Assembly (NCBI GenBank): GCA_018242185.1
Contig: JAFECK010000006.1
Span: 1 to 64,000 of the forward strand
Source of the DNA: Pseudomonadota bacterium
Lineage (GTDB): Bacteria; Pseudomonadota; Alphaproteobacteria; Rickettsiales; Midichloriaceae
DNA length: 64,000 nucleotides
Direction: 5' to 3'
Part shown: positions 1 through 8,041 of the stretch, one piece after another
How the letters are laid out: every line of letters starts with the position of its first letter
How positions within the stretch are numbered: the first letter of the stretch is position 1
Notes under the pieces: model-generated
Seen by the model: the letters and a program-made list of their open reading frames with translations, nothing else
What the model was told of the DNA's origin: nothing
Database searches by the model: none
Translations under genes and position numbers: made by a program

Positions 1-184
1 TATTGCGGTTTTCAGTGCCACTTTTCGTGCTGATTATCCAAAGCTATTTACTATAGGAAACTGTTCGCCAATCATTAAAAACACGCATAAGTGTGAACCA
101 ATCTTAACGCCGTAAATCATAGCATCTTCTAAAAGCAGCTAAAACGCTGAGGTGCTGGCAAGGCATTTCCATGAGGCGGCCCTG
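1..184. repeat. Dispersed repeat, copy A (right part, continues off the window)
   Basis: Its reverse complement matches 43188-43372 with five substitutions and one single-base indel that I counted by eye, about 97% identity. The match stops at CCCTG near base 184 and runs off the window at base 1, so the full copy is longer. Bases 3-56 keep an open frame ending in TAG at 54-56 that corresponds, with an Ala-to-Val and an Arg-to-Gln change, to the C-terminal end of the low-confidence reading frame at 43317-43757. The opposite orientation of the two copies means recombination between them would invert the 43 kb in between. Confidence 0.85.
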
Positions 185-279
185 ACACGGCATTCTTTTC
201 TCCCTATATAGACCTATGCGACAAAATGATGTATAATGAGAGCCACCAGATGTTTTATATTACTTATATGCACCAAGAG

Positions 280-621
280 ATGACAAAACCGCAGCCTTTT
301 TCCATCACAGAAGCAGCTGTTGCTCGCTTAAAAGAATTGGGTGAGAAGAAAGGCAAAGTGCCATTACTCCTCAGAATAGAAGTAAAAAGTGGCGGGTGCT
401 TTGGATTTAAATACGTATATGACTTTGATGCACAAGTTGAAGAAGGAGACTTTACCTTACACATGGATGGAGCTGTGTTGTTTATAGATCCACTTTCTTT
501 AGAGAAAGTACAGGGTAGCAGGTTGCATTATTTGGAAACCCTTGGTAAAGCCGCCTTCGAGATACATAACCCTCAAGCATCTAGTGGTTGCGGGTGTGGG
601 AATTCCTTTGGAATTAGCTAG
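280..621 (+). CDS. A-type iron-sulfur cluster carrier (HesB/IscA/ErpA family)
   Basis: Small scaffold/carrier that receives a Fe-S cluster and hands it to apo-enzymes in the cytoplasm. With the start at 280 the protein is 113 residues, the normal family length. The three ligand cysteines are Cys40 in the SGGC motif and Cys104 and Cys106 in the C-terminal CGCG motif. The residue after Cys40 is Phe where most members have Ser (SGGCSGF), a mild oddity. Upstream ATGs in frame at 226, 229 and 268 would add a non-family leader, so 280 is preferred, although its Shine-Dalgarno (AAGAG directly before it) is poorly spaced. A TATAAT at 232-237 could be its -10 box. No isc or suf genes lie next to it. 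Whether it is IscA, ErpA or SufA cannot be decided here. Confidence 0.85.
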   Translation: MTKPQPFSITEAAVARLKELGEKKGKVPLLLRIEVKSGGCFGFKYVYDFDAQVEEGDFTLHMDGAVLFIDPLSLEKVQGSRLHYLETLGKAAFEIHNPQASSGCGCGNSFGIS

Positions 622-703
622 GTGCTATCGATACATTGCATTTGGTAATACCGCATTATTTTGCACAGCACAATAACAATATTTGTCTAGCGCGCGTATA
701 TGC

Positions 704-731
704 TTGTCATATTCTCATATTTGTTTAAAAT
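704..731 (+). promoter_or_regulatory. Predicted sigma70-type promoter of the symporter gene
   Basis: TTGTCA at 704-709, a 16-base spacer, TAAAAT at 726-731. It lies about 90 bases before the symporter start. Confidence 0.5.
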
Positions 732-817
732 GATAAGTATATACCTAAGCGCAGGCGATTTAAGAATACCCACCATAAGTATCTCTATACGTATGGTGTG
801 CTATAAGGGGATTATTG

Positions 818-2062
818 ATGAAAAAAGTTAAATTATGGCAGAAGGTATTGGTCGGCATGGTGCTTGGCGTGTCATGCGGCCTGTATTTAGGTGAAGAAGC
901 TGCATTTTTAAAGTACTTCGGCGAAGTTTTTATCAACATGATAAAAATGGTAGTAGTGCCCTTAATATTTTTCTCTATACTCAATGGGGTAACCAACTTA
1001 AGTGATGCTTCCACGTTTAGTAGGATTGGCTCCAAGGCTTTATTCGCATATGCGTGCACAACAGTGTTCGCTGTGATGATTGGATTAATTTGTGCTAACA
1101 TGTTTGAGCCGGGTATAGGGCTAAACATCCAGCTATCTGCAGAACCTAACCAAAGCCCTAAGCAGTCGTTATTAGAAATTGCAATGAATATAATACCTAA
1201 AAATCCGGTAGAGGCTATGGCTTCTGGCAACACCATCCAAGTGGTAGTGTTCGCCTTCTTCACAGGCTTAGCGTTAATACTGATTGGAGATCGCGGTAGG
1301 GAAGTGAAAGACTTTGTGGTCTCAGCCACTGCTCTGGTGTTCAAGATGATTGAGATGGTGATCCAGCTAACTCCATATGGGGTTTTTGCTCTGATGGCCT
1401 GGGCTGTTGGAGTTTATGGTATAGATGTAATGCTTTCATTAGGTAAGTTCGCTTTAGTGGTAATAGGGGCGTTATTGCTACAATATTTGGTGTTTGGCAT
1501 CCTCATAATGGTATTTGCACGGCTCAACCCATTGCCGTTTTATAAGAAGATGTTGACCACACAAACCTTGGCATTTGCAACAGTTAGCAGTAAAGCAACC
1601 TTAGGTACAGCGATCTCCGAATTACGCCATAAGTTAGGAGTATCTAAGCAATCTGCGTCTTTTATCTTACCACTTGGTGCTTCGATGAATATGGATGGAG
1701 CTGCGATATACTTGGGCATATGCTCAGTGTTTTTTGCACAGGTGATAGGGATGGAGCTGAGTTGGTATCAGTATGGGGTTATTATATTTACCTCAACTAT
1801 AGGCTCTATAGGAGCAGCTGGCTTCCCGGGTGGTTCTATGGTGATGATGGGAATGGTTTTATCTTCTGTAGGTCTACCGTTGGAGGGGATGTCGCTGATT
1901 CTTGGTGTCGACCGATTCTTAGAAATGCTGCGTACAGTTATTAACATAACTGGTGATTGTACGGTGACCTTGATTGTCGATAAGTTAGAGGGTACTCTGG
2001 ATGTGCATCAATATTATGCTAAAGTGAGGCCTAAAGATGAAGAGATTAATCCAATGTTCTAA
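818..2062 (+). CDS. Dicarboxylate/amino acid:cation symporter (DAACS/SDF family)
   Basis: Inner membrane secondary transporter that takes up glutamate, aspartate or C4-dicarboxylates with Na+ or H+; such carriers feed the TCA cycle of intracellular alphaproteobacteria. The 414-residue length is usual. Family signatures are visible: the serine-rich hairpin SSKATLGTA near residue 257 (usually SSSATLP), NMDGAAIY near 290, and GFPGG near 335, between hydrophobic helices. The start ATG at 818 follows AAGGGG at 805-810. It overlaps the downstream lipoprotein gene by 26 bases, so the two are co-translated. Glutamate versus dicarboxylate preference cannot be read from the sequence. Confidence 0.9.
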   Translation: MKKVKLWQKVLVGMVLGVSCGLYLGEEAAFLKYFGEVFINMIKMVVVPLIFFSILNGVTNLSDASTFSRIGSKALFAYACTTVFAVMIGLICANMFEPGIGLNIQLSAEPNQSPKQSLLEIAMNIIPKNPVEAMASGNTIQVVVFAFFTGLALILIGDRGREVKDFVVSATALVFKMIEMVIQLTPYGVFALMAWAVGVYGIDVMLSLGKFALVVIGALLLQYLVFGILIMVFARLNPLPFYKKMLTTQTLAFATVSSKATLGTAISELRHKLGVSKQSASFILPLGASMNMDGAAIYLGICSVFFAQVIGMELSWYQYGVIIFTSTIGSIGAAGFPGGSMVMMGMVLSSVGLPLEGMSLILGVDRFLEMLRTVINITGDCTVTLIVDKLEGTLDVHQYYAKVRPKDEEINPMF

Positions 2063-2612
2063 GCCGCTGCCCTTGGTACTATTGCTTAGTTTATCTGGCT
2101 GCGTTGAAGTAGTCAGTGAAAAACCCCAAACCGTTAAGTATGACCATGTTTTGCTACTTCCTGGGCGTGAGATAAAAATAATAGATCAGAGTTTCGCGGC
2201 AAATATTCCAGATTTGCCAAGTGATAGACTACCGCTGCAGCAGCTTAAAAACTGGGCAAAACACACTTTGCGTAGCGATGAGACCGTTGGACACAACACA
2301 ATCAGTTTTATAATTGAAGAAGCGAGTTTAACAAGGGTTGACCCACCAGCTCCCAAGTTTTTTGAGTTAGATCCTGGACCATCAAAGTATACTATAAATT
2401 ATGCTGTTAGGCTAAATAGCCAAGCTACCTTACCTGCGAAAGTGGCTGCACATGTTGAAATTGAAGTGGAAGAAATCCGGTTTGTTCCATATGGCGCAAG
2501 TGAATATAGGCGTACAACTGAGTTGGAAGATGGTATTAACACCGCTATCAACAAGCTTGGCAACGAATTGGAACGTAAAGCGCGTACCTACCTTGGCGCT
2601 GTTGCAAAATAG
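2037..2612 (+). CDS. Predicted lipoprotein of unknown function
   Basis: 191 residues. A basic start, a Leu-rich hydrophobic stretch and the lipobox LSGC (Cys22) mark it as a lipoprotein; residue +2 is Val, which does not signal inner membrane retention by the E. coli Asp rule, so an outer membrane site is possible. The rest is soluble, with no repeat or domain I recognise. The start lies inside the symporter gene (26-base overlap), which suggests co-expression but not necessarily a shared function. Confidence 0.7.
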   Translation: MKRLIQCSKPLPLVLLLSLSGCVEVVSEKPQTVKYDHVLLLPGREIKIIDQSFAANIPDLPSDRLPLQQLKNWAKHTLRSDETVGHNTISFIIEEASLTRVDPPAPKFFELDPGPSKYTINYAVRLNSQATLPAKVAAHVEIEVEEIRFVPYGASEYRRTTELEDGINTAINKLGNELERKARTYLGAVAK

Positions 2613-2623
2613 GGGGGAAGATA

Positions 2624-2714
2624 GGGACGCCCTTAGCATACAAGGAGGGAGCGTCCCAGGTATAAGATGTATAATTGAGCACCAGGCCCCCGGGTTTCTC
2701 ATACAAGAAACCCG
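2624..2714. terminator. Two stem-loops after the lipoprotein gene
   Basis: First hairpin: GGGACGC at 2624-2630 pairs with GCGTCCC at 2651-2657, with an inner CCTT/AAGG step. Second hairpin: CGGGTTTCT at 2691-2699 pairs perfectly with AGAAACCCG at 2706-2714 around a six-base loop. Neither is followed by a T-tract, so factor-independent termination is uncertain; they may protect the 3' end of the mRNA. Confidence 0.45.
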
Positions 2715-2817
2715 GAGGAAATCACGTACTCCTTCCACATCCCAATACCATGGAGTGATGGTACATGGGCAGATTAATATACGTCAATTATTTTTATATA
2801 AAATATCTGTTAAACCA

Positions 2818-2846
2818 CTGGCATCGCAACTACATTAAAGTATGAT
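2818..2846 (+). promoter_or_regulatory. Predicted promoter of the aldehyde dehydrogenase gene
   Basis: CTGGCA at 2818-2823, a 17-base spacer, TATGAT at 2841-2846, 27 bases before the preferred start codon. Confidence 0.45.
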
Positions 2847-2873
2847 AATCGTCACGGTATGCGGAGTATATTT

Positions 2874-4352
2874 ATGGAATATAATAAAACGGTAGAACGG
2901 CTTTCAGGCTCTATTTTTATAGGTGGCGAGCTACAAAAAGTGAATAATAGAGAGCAAATGCAGGTGCATAATCCTGCTACAATGAAGATCATAGGCCATA
3001 TTCCAGCATGCGAAGAGCAAGAGGTTGAAGCAGCGGCGGCATCAGCCGCAGCCGCCAAAGCGCCTTGGGCTAATACTCCAGCGGCGAAACGTGGTGGATT
3101 GCTGCAGGCCTGTGCACGCATAATTAGTGATCATGCTGAAGAATTGGCGATGATTATGTCTTATGAGACTGGCAAGGCGTTGCGTACAGAAAGCAGAGTA
3201 GAATTAGGTGTAGTCGGGGATATATTTAGTTTCTACGGGGGGCTAGCACTAGAATTAAAAGGGGATACCATTCCATTTAGCCCAGATATGCTAACTTTTA
3301 CATTGCGTGAGCCTATTGGGGTGGTGGGAGCCATTATCCCTTGGAACGTCCCGTTAATGCTGATGGCCACCAAGGTTGCGCCAGCGCTTGCGGCAGGGAA
3401 TACTGTGGTACTAAAACCCTCTCCAGAGGCGACTTTTTGTGTACTGCGCGCAGTAGAGTTGCTGCATAAAATTTTACCTGCAGGGGTGTTAAATGTTATA
3501 ACTGGAGGTGCAGCAAGTGGTTCAAGCTTAGTTGCGCATCCACATGTTGAAAAGATAGCATTTACCGGCTCTGTAGATACTGGGCGCAAAGTCTATCAAA
3601 CAGCAGCGAATAAGATAATTCCAGTAACTTTAGAGCTGGGCGGCAAAAGCCCAATGATTATATGTGCTGATGCAGACTTGGATTTAGCGGTGAAAAGCGT
3701 ATTTGAAGGGATGCGCTTTACCAGGCAAGGGCAGAGTTGTAGTGCTTCGAGTAGGTTATTAGTACATGCTGACCTGCACGATAGCTTCGTAGCTAAACTG
3801 CTTGCTCATATAGACACTATGATAATGGGTGATCCGATGGATGAGCAGACTGATATTGGTACGATCATATCCGAGCGGCAATTTGACACTGTGCAAAGCT
3901 TCTTAAAAATTGCAGAAGCGGATCCTGATTTAAAGGTACATTATGCTACTAAAATGCCTACAGAGGCGCATTTAGCCCGCGGTTTATTTACGCGTCCTGC
4001 TATCATCACAGGATTGCACAACGACCATGTTATTTGTCAGAAAGAGATATTTGGCCCAGTTGCAGCGATAGTTAAGTGGCGAGAATTTGATGAAGCTATC
4101 CAAATAGCTAATAGTACAGAATTTGGATTGGCTGCAGGAATATGGACACGAGATTTGCCACGCGCTCTGCAGGCTGTGAAGCGGTTAGAAGCGGGATTCG
4201 TGCAGGTGAACCAGTACATAGTGTTTAGGCCATCGCTACCATTTGGTGGTTATAAAAACTCTGGCCTAGGTAAAGAAGCTTCTTTGAATTCTATGCTTGA
4301 GCAATACACCAAAGAGAAGACGGTCATTATTAATACTGCGCTTTCAGTGTGA
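2874..4352 (+). CDS. NAD(P)-dependent aldehyde dehydrogenase
   Basis: Oxidises an aldehyde to the acid with NAD(P)+ in the cytoplasm. The 492 residues carry the whole ALDH fold: PWNVPL of the cofactor site, the general base Glu in LELGGKSP (about residue 254), the catalytic Cys in GQSCSAS (about residue 289), and EIFGPV further on. The start at 2874 is chosen over an in-frame ATG at 2859 because GGAG at 2864-2867 is well spaced for it. It looks closest to the broad-specificity/betaine aldehyde dehydrogenase-like group, but the substrate cannot be told. It stands alone, with its own promoter and a strong terminator. Confidence 0.88.
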   Translation: MEYNKTVERLSGSIFIGGELQKVNNREQMQVHNPATMKIIGHIPACEEQEVEAAAASAAAAKAPWANTPAAKRGGLLQACARIISDHAEELAMIMSYETGKALRTESRVELGVVGDIFSFYGGLALELKGDTIPFSPDMLTFTLREPIGVVGAIIPWNVPLMLMATKVAPALAAGNTVVLKPSPEATFCVLRAVELLHKILPAGVLNVITGGAASGSSLVAHPHVEKIAFTGSVDTGRKVYQTAANKIIPVTLELGGKSPMIICADADLDLAVKSVFEGMRFTRQGQSCSASSRLLVHADLHDSFVAKLLAHIDTMIMGDPMDEQTDIGTIISERQFDTVQSFLKIAEADPDLKVHYATKMPTEAHLARGLFTRPAIITGLHNDHVICQKEIFGPVAAIVKWREFDEAIQIANSTEFGLAAGIWTRDLPRALQAVKRLEAGFVQVNQYIVFRPSLPFGGYKNSGLGKEASLNSMLEQYTKEKTVIINTALSV

Positions 4353-4364
4353 TTAGTAGATAAA

Positions 4365-4390
4365 AAAAGAGGCCGTTGCCGGCCTCTTTT
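4365..4390. terminator. Bidirectional intrinsic terminator
   Basis: AAAAGAGGCC at 4365-4374 pairs with GGCCTCTTTT at 4381-4390 around a six-base loop. The A-run on one side and T-run on the other let it serve both the aldehyde dehydrogenase (plus) and the porin (minus). Confidence 0.85.
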
Positions 4391-4415
4391 AAAGCTTTCC
4401 TATACAGGATGACTA

Positions 4416-5597
4416 TTAGAACGCGAGTTCTGAGCCAAGGATATAGGTCATACCTTTGTTGTTTGTGTTACCACCTTTGTCGTGGAACCTGAAGTATGAA
4501 GTATTACCGTAAACTTTCATACCTTTTGCAACAACATAGTCAGCGCCTGCGGTTACGTTCCGCATCCGGTTAGCATGAGCTTGATTATTGATACCACGCT
4601 TGGTTTCTGTATAAACCACGCTTAGACCAAATGGACCATTTTCAACTGCAGCGCCCGCATTCCAATACTGGCTAGTACGATCTGGGGTTATTTTTGTTTG
4701 ACCAGATTTCTCTAGAGAACCATAAGCGCCTGCAATGGTTATATTCATATAACCAACGCTTGCACCAGCTTCCCATGCTCTTAGAGCGCGGTTACCGTTT
4801 GGACCATAGTGCTTAGCAAGTCCGTGCTGACCAAGAAGAGATGCCTTTAAAGTCACCTTATCCATTTTAGCAGAATAACGTAGACCACCTTCTATGATGT
4901 TACGCATAGCTCCTAGGCTTGCACCATCTTTTTGTAATGCAGAAGAAGCTTGGTTGATTGTACCGTATGACTCAAGGTCATCGATATAAGTAATACCAGC
5001 CTCTAGGCCACCTACTTTCGGAGTGTAGTAAGTCAATTTCGCAGCGTTAACTTGCTTTGAACTGATTAAACCAGCGTTGTTGGTGTAAAGTGTAGGAACC
5101 AATAGGAAATCCTCACGGATACTGTTGCCACTACCAGCTAATTGGTTAATCCAGTAGCGAGTCTCTCCACCACAACCATTACCCCTTGCGATTTGCATAG
5201 CGTTTGTTTGTAGTGCATAGCTAGCACCAGTATAACTACCAGCTTCAACGCGGCCGAACATGCCTTCAACATAAGCCATTGTCTGGCGTGCGTTGTCGCT
5301 ATCGCCGTCTTTATCAGCCGAGGTATCAGCATTCAGTAGCACCATAGCACCGTAGCCTAGACCACGATCCATTTTACCATCAACACGTACCTTCACCTTT
5401 GTTTCGCTTACCAATGCATGGTTGCGCAACTTGCTGGTGCTTGTGTTGTCAGGGGTTGCATATCTGAAGCCGGATTTTTGGTCAACATAACCATATTTGT
5501 TATCTACAACACCGCTTAGAGTTACAGTGGGAGCATTTGCAAAAGCAGAGCCCGCAGATGTAACGATCATGGCGGCAGTAAGTGCAAACTTTTTCAT
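4416..5597 (-). CDS. Outer membrane porin
   Basis: General diffusion porin, a trimeric 16-strand barrel by family. 393 residues: a cleavable signal peptide ending AFA followed by NAPTV, then Gly/aromatic-rich alternating strands typical of the alphaproteobacterial/betaproteobacterial Gram-negative porin family, with VEGMFGRVEAGSYTGA resembling the family's conserved FGxxxxGxxxG segment, and a terminal Phe required for BamA recognition. Translation starts at ATG with GGAGAAG upstream. It is separated from its neighbours and has a long upstream region, as expected of an abundant, regulated surface protein. Ion selectivity is not inferable. Confidence 0.82.
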   Translation of the reverse strand: MKKFALTAAMIVTSAGSAFANAPTVTLSGVVDNKYGYVDQKSGFRYATPDNTSTSKLRNHALVSETKVKVRVDGKMDRGLGYGAMVLLNADTSADKDGDSDNARQTMAYVEGMFGRVEAGSYTGASYALQTNAMQIARGNGCGGETRYWINQLAGSGNSIREDFLLVPTLYTNNAGLISSKQVNAAKLTYYTPKVGGLEAGITYIDDLESYGTINQASSALQKDGASLGAMRNIIEGGLRYSAKMDKVTLKASLLGQHGLAKHYGPNGNRALRAWEAGASVGYMNITIAGAYGSLEKSGQTKITPDRTSQYWNAGAAVENGPFGLSVVYTETKRGINNQAHANRMRNVTAGADYVVAKGMKVYGNTSYFRFHDKGGNTNNKGMTYILGSELAF

Positions 5598-5998
5598 CTT
5601 AACTTCTCCATTTTGTTAATATTTAGATAATCTTCGTTTACCACGAACATCGTCCTGTTCGCATTACTAACACCATGACCATAAGGCCTGCAAGCTACCT
5701 AATTTGGGTTTCTATTCTTTTTTCAATTATTGTTGTATTCTAGCAACGTTTATTGAGGTGTAATTATCATTACGCTTATAAATTATAAATAATAATGAAA
5801 TATATTTCAAACATATGTAGGTTTGCTGCAGACTTAGGTGATGTAGACATGTAACTCACATCATGCCTAATAGGTAGAATGGTAAGCATACCTGAATTAA
5901 GAAGCGGGACAAACCTGGGCACATAAAGCGCGTACCGTCAGTGTTAGATGATAAGGTATTGGAGTCTTTGCAATCTGCGCCACCAGTTAACCCAAAGT
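5598..5998. other. Intergenic region between porin and MotA genes
   Basis: About 400 AT-rich bases without a gene. It should hold the porin promoter and leader on the minus strand and the 3' end of the motA transcript. I see no convincing -35/-10 pair, tRNA or strong terminator. A weak hairpin (TGATGT/ACATCA) lies near 5838-5862. Confidence 0.5.
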
Positions 5999-6862
5999 TT
6001 ACACTTTTAAGTCGTTAAGCGTGGCTTCTAGCTCAGCAAAACTGGGCTGGTATATAGTTGGTATATTACCACGCCCAATTTCGATAGAAACTTGGGGCGC
6101 GTTACCTTTTAGGTGTGCGACAAGCACATCTCTAATTATTCTGTAATAATGAGCATCCTGGTCATGGGTCCCCTTGATCTTATTGGCAATAGGCCCAACA
6201 AAGCAGTATGCCATAAACACTCCCATAAATGTCCCTACCAGAGCACCACCGATCATATGACCGAGCACTGCTGGTGGCTGATCGATACTGGACATAGTTT
6301 TGATCACCCCTAACACCGCTGCCACAATACCAATAGCTGGGAGTGCATCAGCAACGTTTTGCAACGCTTCACCTGGCGCTAGCACTTCATGATGATGCTT
6401 TTCAAGCTGCCTCTGGATTGCATCTTCGATTTGATGGGGATCTTCAAGGCTCATAGTCATCATTCTTAAGGTATCGCAAATAAGATCTAAGGCTGCATGA
6501 TCGTGGATTATGCGTGGGAAAGCACTAAAAATTGGACTTTCATGTGGCTTCTCTAAGTGTGATTCTAAAGCGAGCAATCCTTTACTTTTCATGGTTTTCG
6601 TGAGAATAAAAAGAAGTGAGAGCAGATCTTTATAATCGTTTTTATTCCAGGTAGCTCCTTTAAAACAACGGCTCAAGTCTTTTAGCACACCTTTTGCGAC
6701 CACTCCTTTATTGCCGATTAGAAAAGCCCCTATTGTAGCGCCGCCTATGATGACTAATTCGTGTGGCAAAGCGTGTAGTATCACTTCTATCTTGCCGCCA
6801 GCAGAAATGAACCCACCAAACACCATTGCAAAGACTAAAATAATACCAAAAATCGCTAACAT
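5999..6862 (-). CDS. motA: Flagellar motor stator protein MotA
   Basis: Inner membrane stator subunit that with MotB conducts protons and turns the flagellar rotor. From ATG 6862 (preceded by GAGGGG) it has 287 residues, the usual length; an upstream in-frame start at 6895 is unlikely. Visible are two N-terminal helices, a cytoplasmic domain, and the later helix pair with ALPAIGIVAAVLGVI, which holds the conserved proline of the channel, and GGALVGTFMGVFMAY. No motB follows and no other flagellar gene is in the window, so its partner must lie elsewhere or the protein has been repurposed. Confidence 0.88.
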   Translation of the reverse strand: MLAIFGIILVFAMVFGGFISAGGKIEVILHALPHELVIIGGATIGAFLIGNKGVVAKGVLKDLSRCFKGATWNKNDYKDLLSLLFILTKTMKSKGLLALESHLEKPHESPIFSAFPRIIHDHAALDLICDTLRMMTMSLEDPHQIEDAIQRQLEKHHHEVLAPGEALQNVADALPAIGIVAAVLGVIKTMSSIDQPPAVLGHMIGGALVGTFMGVFMAYCFVGPIANKIKGTHDQDAHYYRIIRDVLVAHLKGNAPQVSIEIGRGNIPTIYQPSFAELEATLNDLKV

Positions 6863-6882
6863 TTTCCCCTCTCGCAGAGCTC

Positions 6883-6911
6883 TTGCATTATCCAAGCAAA
6901 ATCGATATAAT
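6883..6911 (+). promoter_or_regulatory. Predicted promoter of the corA-miaB-kdsA operon
   Basis: TTGCAT at 6883-6888, a 17-base spacer and a perfect TATAAT at 6906-6911. It starts in the leader of the divergent motA gene and fires toward corA. Confidence 0.65.
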
Positions 6912-7004
6912 GGCCGTGGCGACCTACAAGGCGCGCCTCCATTATAAACCCCCGTTCTTTAGAGGATTCCATCAAAAATTCGGGTTGTCAAGGAAAAGTA
7001 AAAT

Positions 7005-8003
7005 ATGATTATCGCCTATTGTGTGGTCAAAAACAAACTGGAGCGCTTAGAGTTAAAACCCGAAGGCAAACTGCCTGAGGGCTTGATTTGGATAGATCTT
7101 ATTGAACCAAGTGCTAAAGAAGAGAGGTTCGTCGAAACAGCTTTAGGTATCAACGCGCCAACTCGAGAGGAAATGGATAAAAACGAGGTGATGAGCCCAT
7201 TTTATCAGGAAGGTGAGGCTTCTTATATGACGATCACCGCGCTTTATAACCAGGGCTCAGGCCACCCAGAAAGCACGGCGATCACCCTGATATTATTGGA
7301 GAACAAATGCCTGGTGACTATGCGTTATCATAGACCAAAGGCTTTTAGCCATTTCGTGGCAAGAGCGGTGCGTTTTCCTGATTTATGTCAAGGCCCGGAA
7401 AAAATTATGGAAGGGCTGATGGAAGCTCTAGTCAATAGCATTGCAGATGTGTTGGAAAAAGCTGGCAATGAGCTAGATCGCCTGCTGAAAGAATTGTTTG
7501 AAAAGCCAGCTCTAGAAGGAGATTTGCGCAAAAGCAATAATTCGTCACAGTATTATGACCAGATCATCAAACACATTGGTAGAATGGGTAACTTGCTGTC
7601 CAAGAACCGCGAAAGCTTAGTGAGCATAAACCGAATGCTCATTTTCTACAGCCAGCTAGAATATGCAAAGAATATTAAACGAGATAATAAAAGCCGTTTC
7701 CGAGTTATTGCTCAAGAAGTGCATTCCTTGAGTGAATATGTAAGCTTCCTATCTCAGAGAAATAGCTTCTTACTTGACGCCACGCTTGGCATGATAGGCG
7801 TAGAGCAGAATATGATTATCAAGGTGTTTACTGTAGCTGCTGCTGCGCTGATGCCACCTACGTTGATTGCTAGTATTTATGGGATGAATTTTCACAATAT
7901 GCCGGAGATAAATGCCGAATGGGGTTACCCAATAGCACTCCTTGCTATTGTTGTATCAGCAATACTGCCTTACTACTTCTTCAAAAAGAAGGGTTGGTTA
8001 TAA
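7005..8003 (+). CDS. corA: Magnesium/divalent metal transporter CorA
   Basis: Pentameric inner membrane Mg2+ channel. 332 residues with a large soluble N-terminal funnel domain, a long basic helix and two C-terminal helices. The diagnostic YGMNF motif sits at residues 292-296 at the end of the first helix, followed by a short loop, a second helix and the basic tail KKKGW. AAGGA precedes the start. It is the first gene of a plus-strand run through miaB, the deaminase gene, kdsA and fic. Co2+ or Ni2+ transport is also possible in this family. Confidence 0.93.
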   Translation: MIIAYCVVKNKLERLELKPEGKLPEGLIWIDLIEPSAKEERFVETALGINAPTREEMDKNEVMSPFYQEGEASYMTITALYNQGSGHPESTAITLILLENKCLVTMRYHRPKAFSHFVARAVRFPDLCQGPEKIMEGLMEALVNSIADVLEKAGNELDRLLKELFEKPALEGDLRKSNNSSQYYDQIIKHIGRMGNLLSKNRESLVSINRMLIFYSQLEYAKNIKRDNKSRFRVIAQEVHSLSEYVSFLSQRNSFLLDATLGMIGVEQNMIIKVFTVAAAALMPPTLIASIYGMNFHNMPEINAEWGYPIALLAIVVSAILPYYFFKKKGWL

Positions 8004-8041
8004 AATACCTATAAGAGTTATATGAATGTGCGATATATGCT

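Noticed and set aside
760..1344. 194-codon frame antisense to the symporter
   Set aside because: Antisense of a clear transporter gene, no ribosome site, composition of a shadow.
2452..2838. 128-codon open frame over the lipoprotein end and the following gap
   Set aside because: It overlaps a better-supported gene in another frame, has no ribosome site, and its second half runs through the two hairpins.
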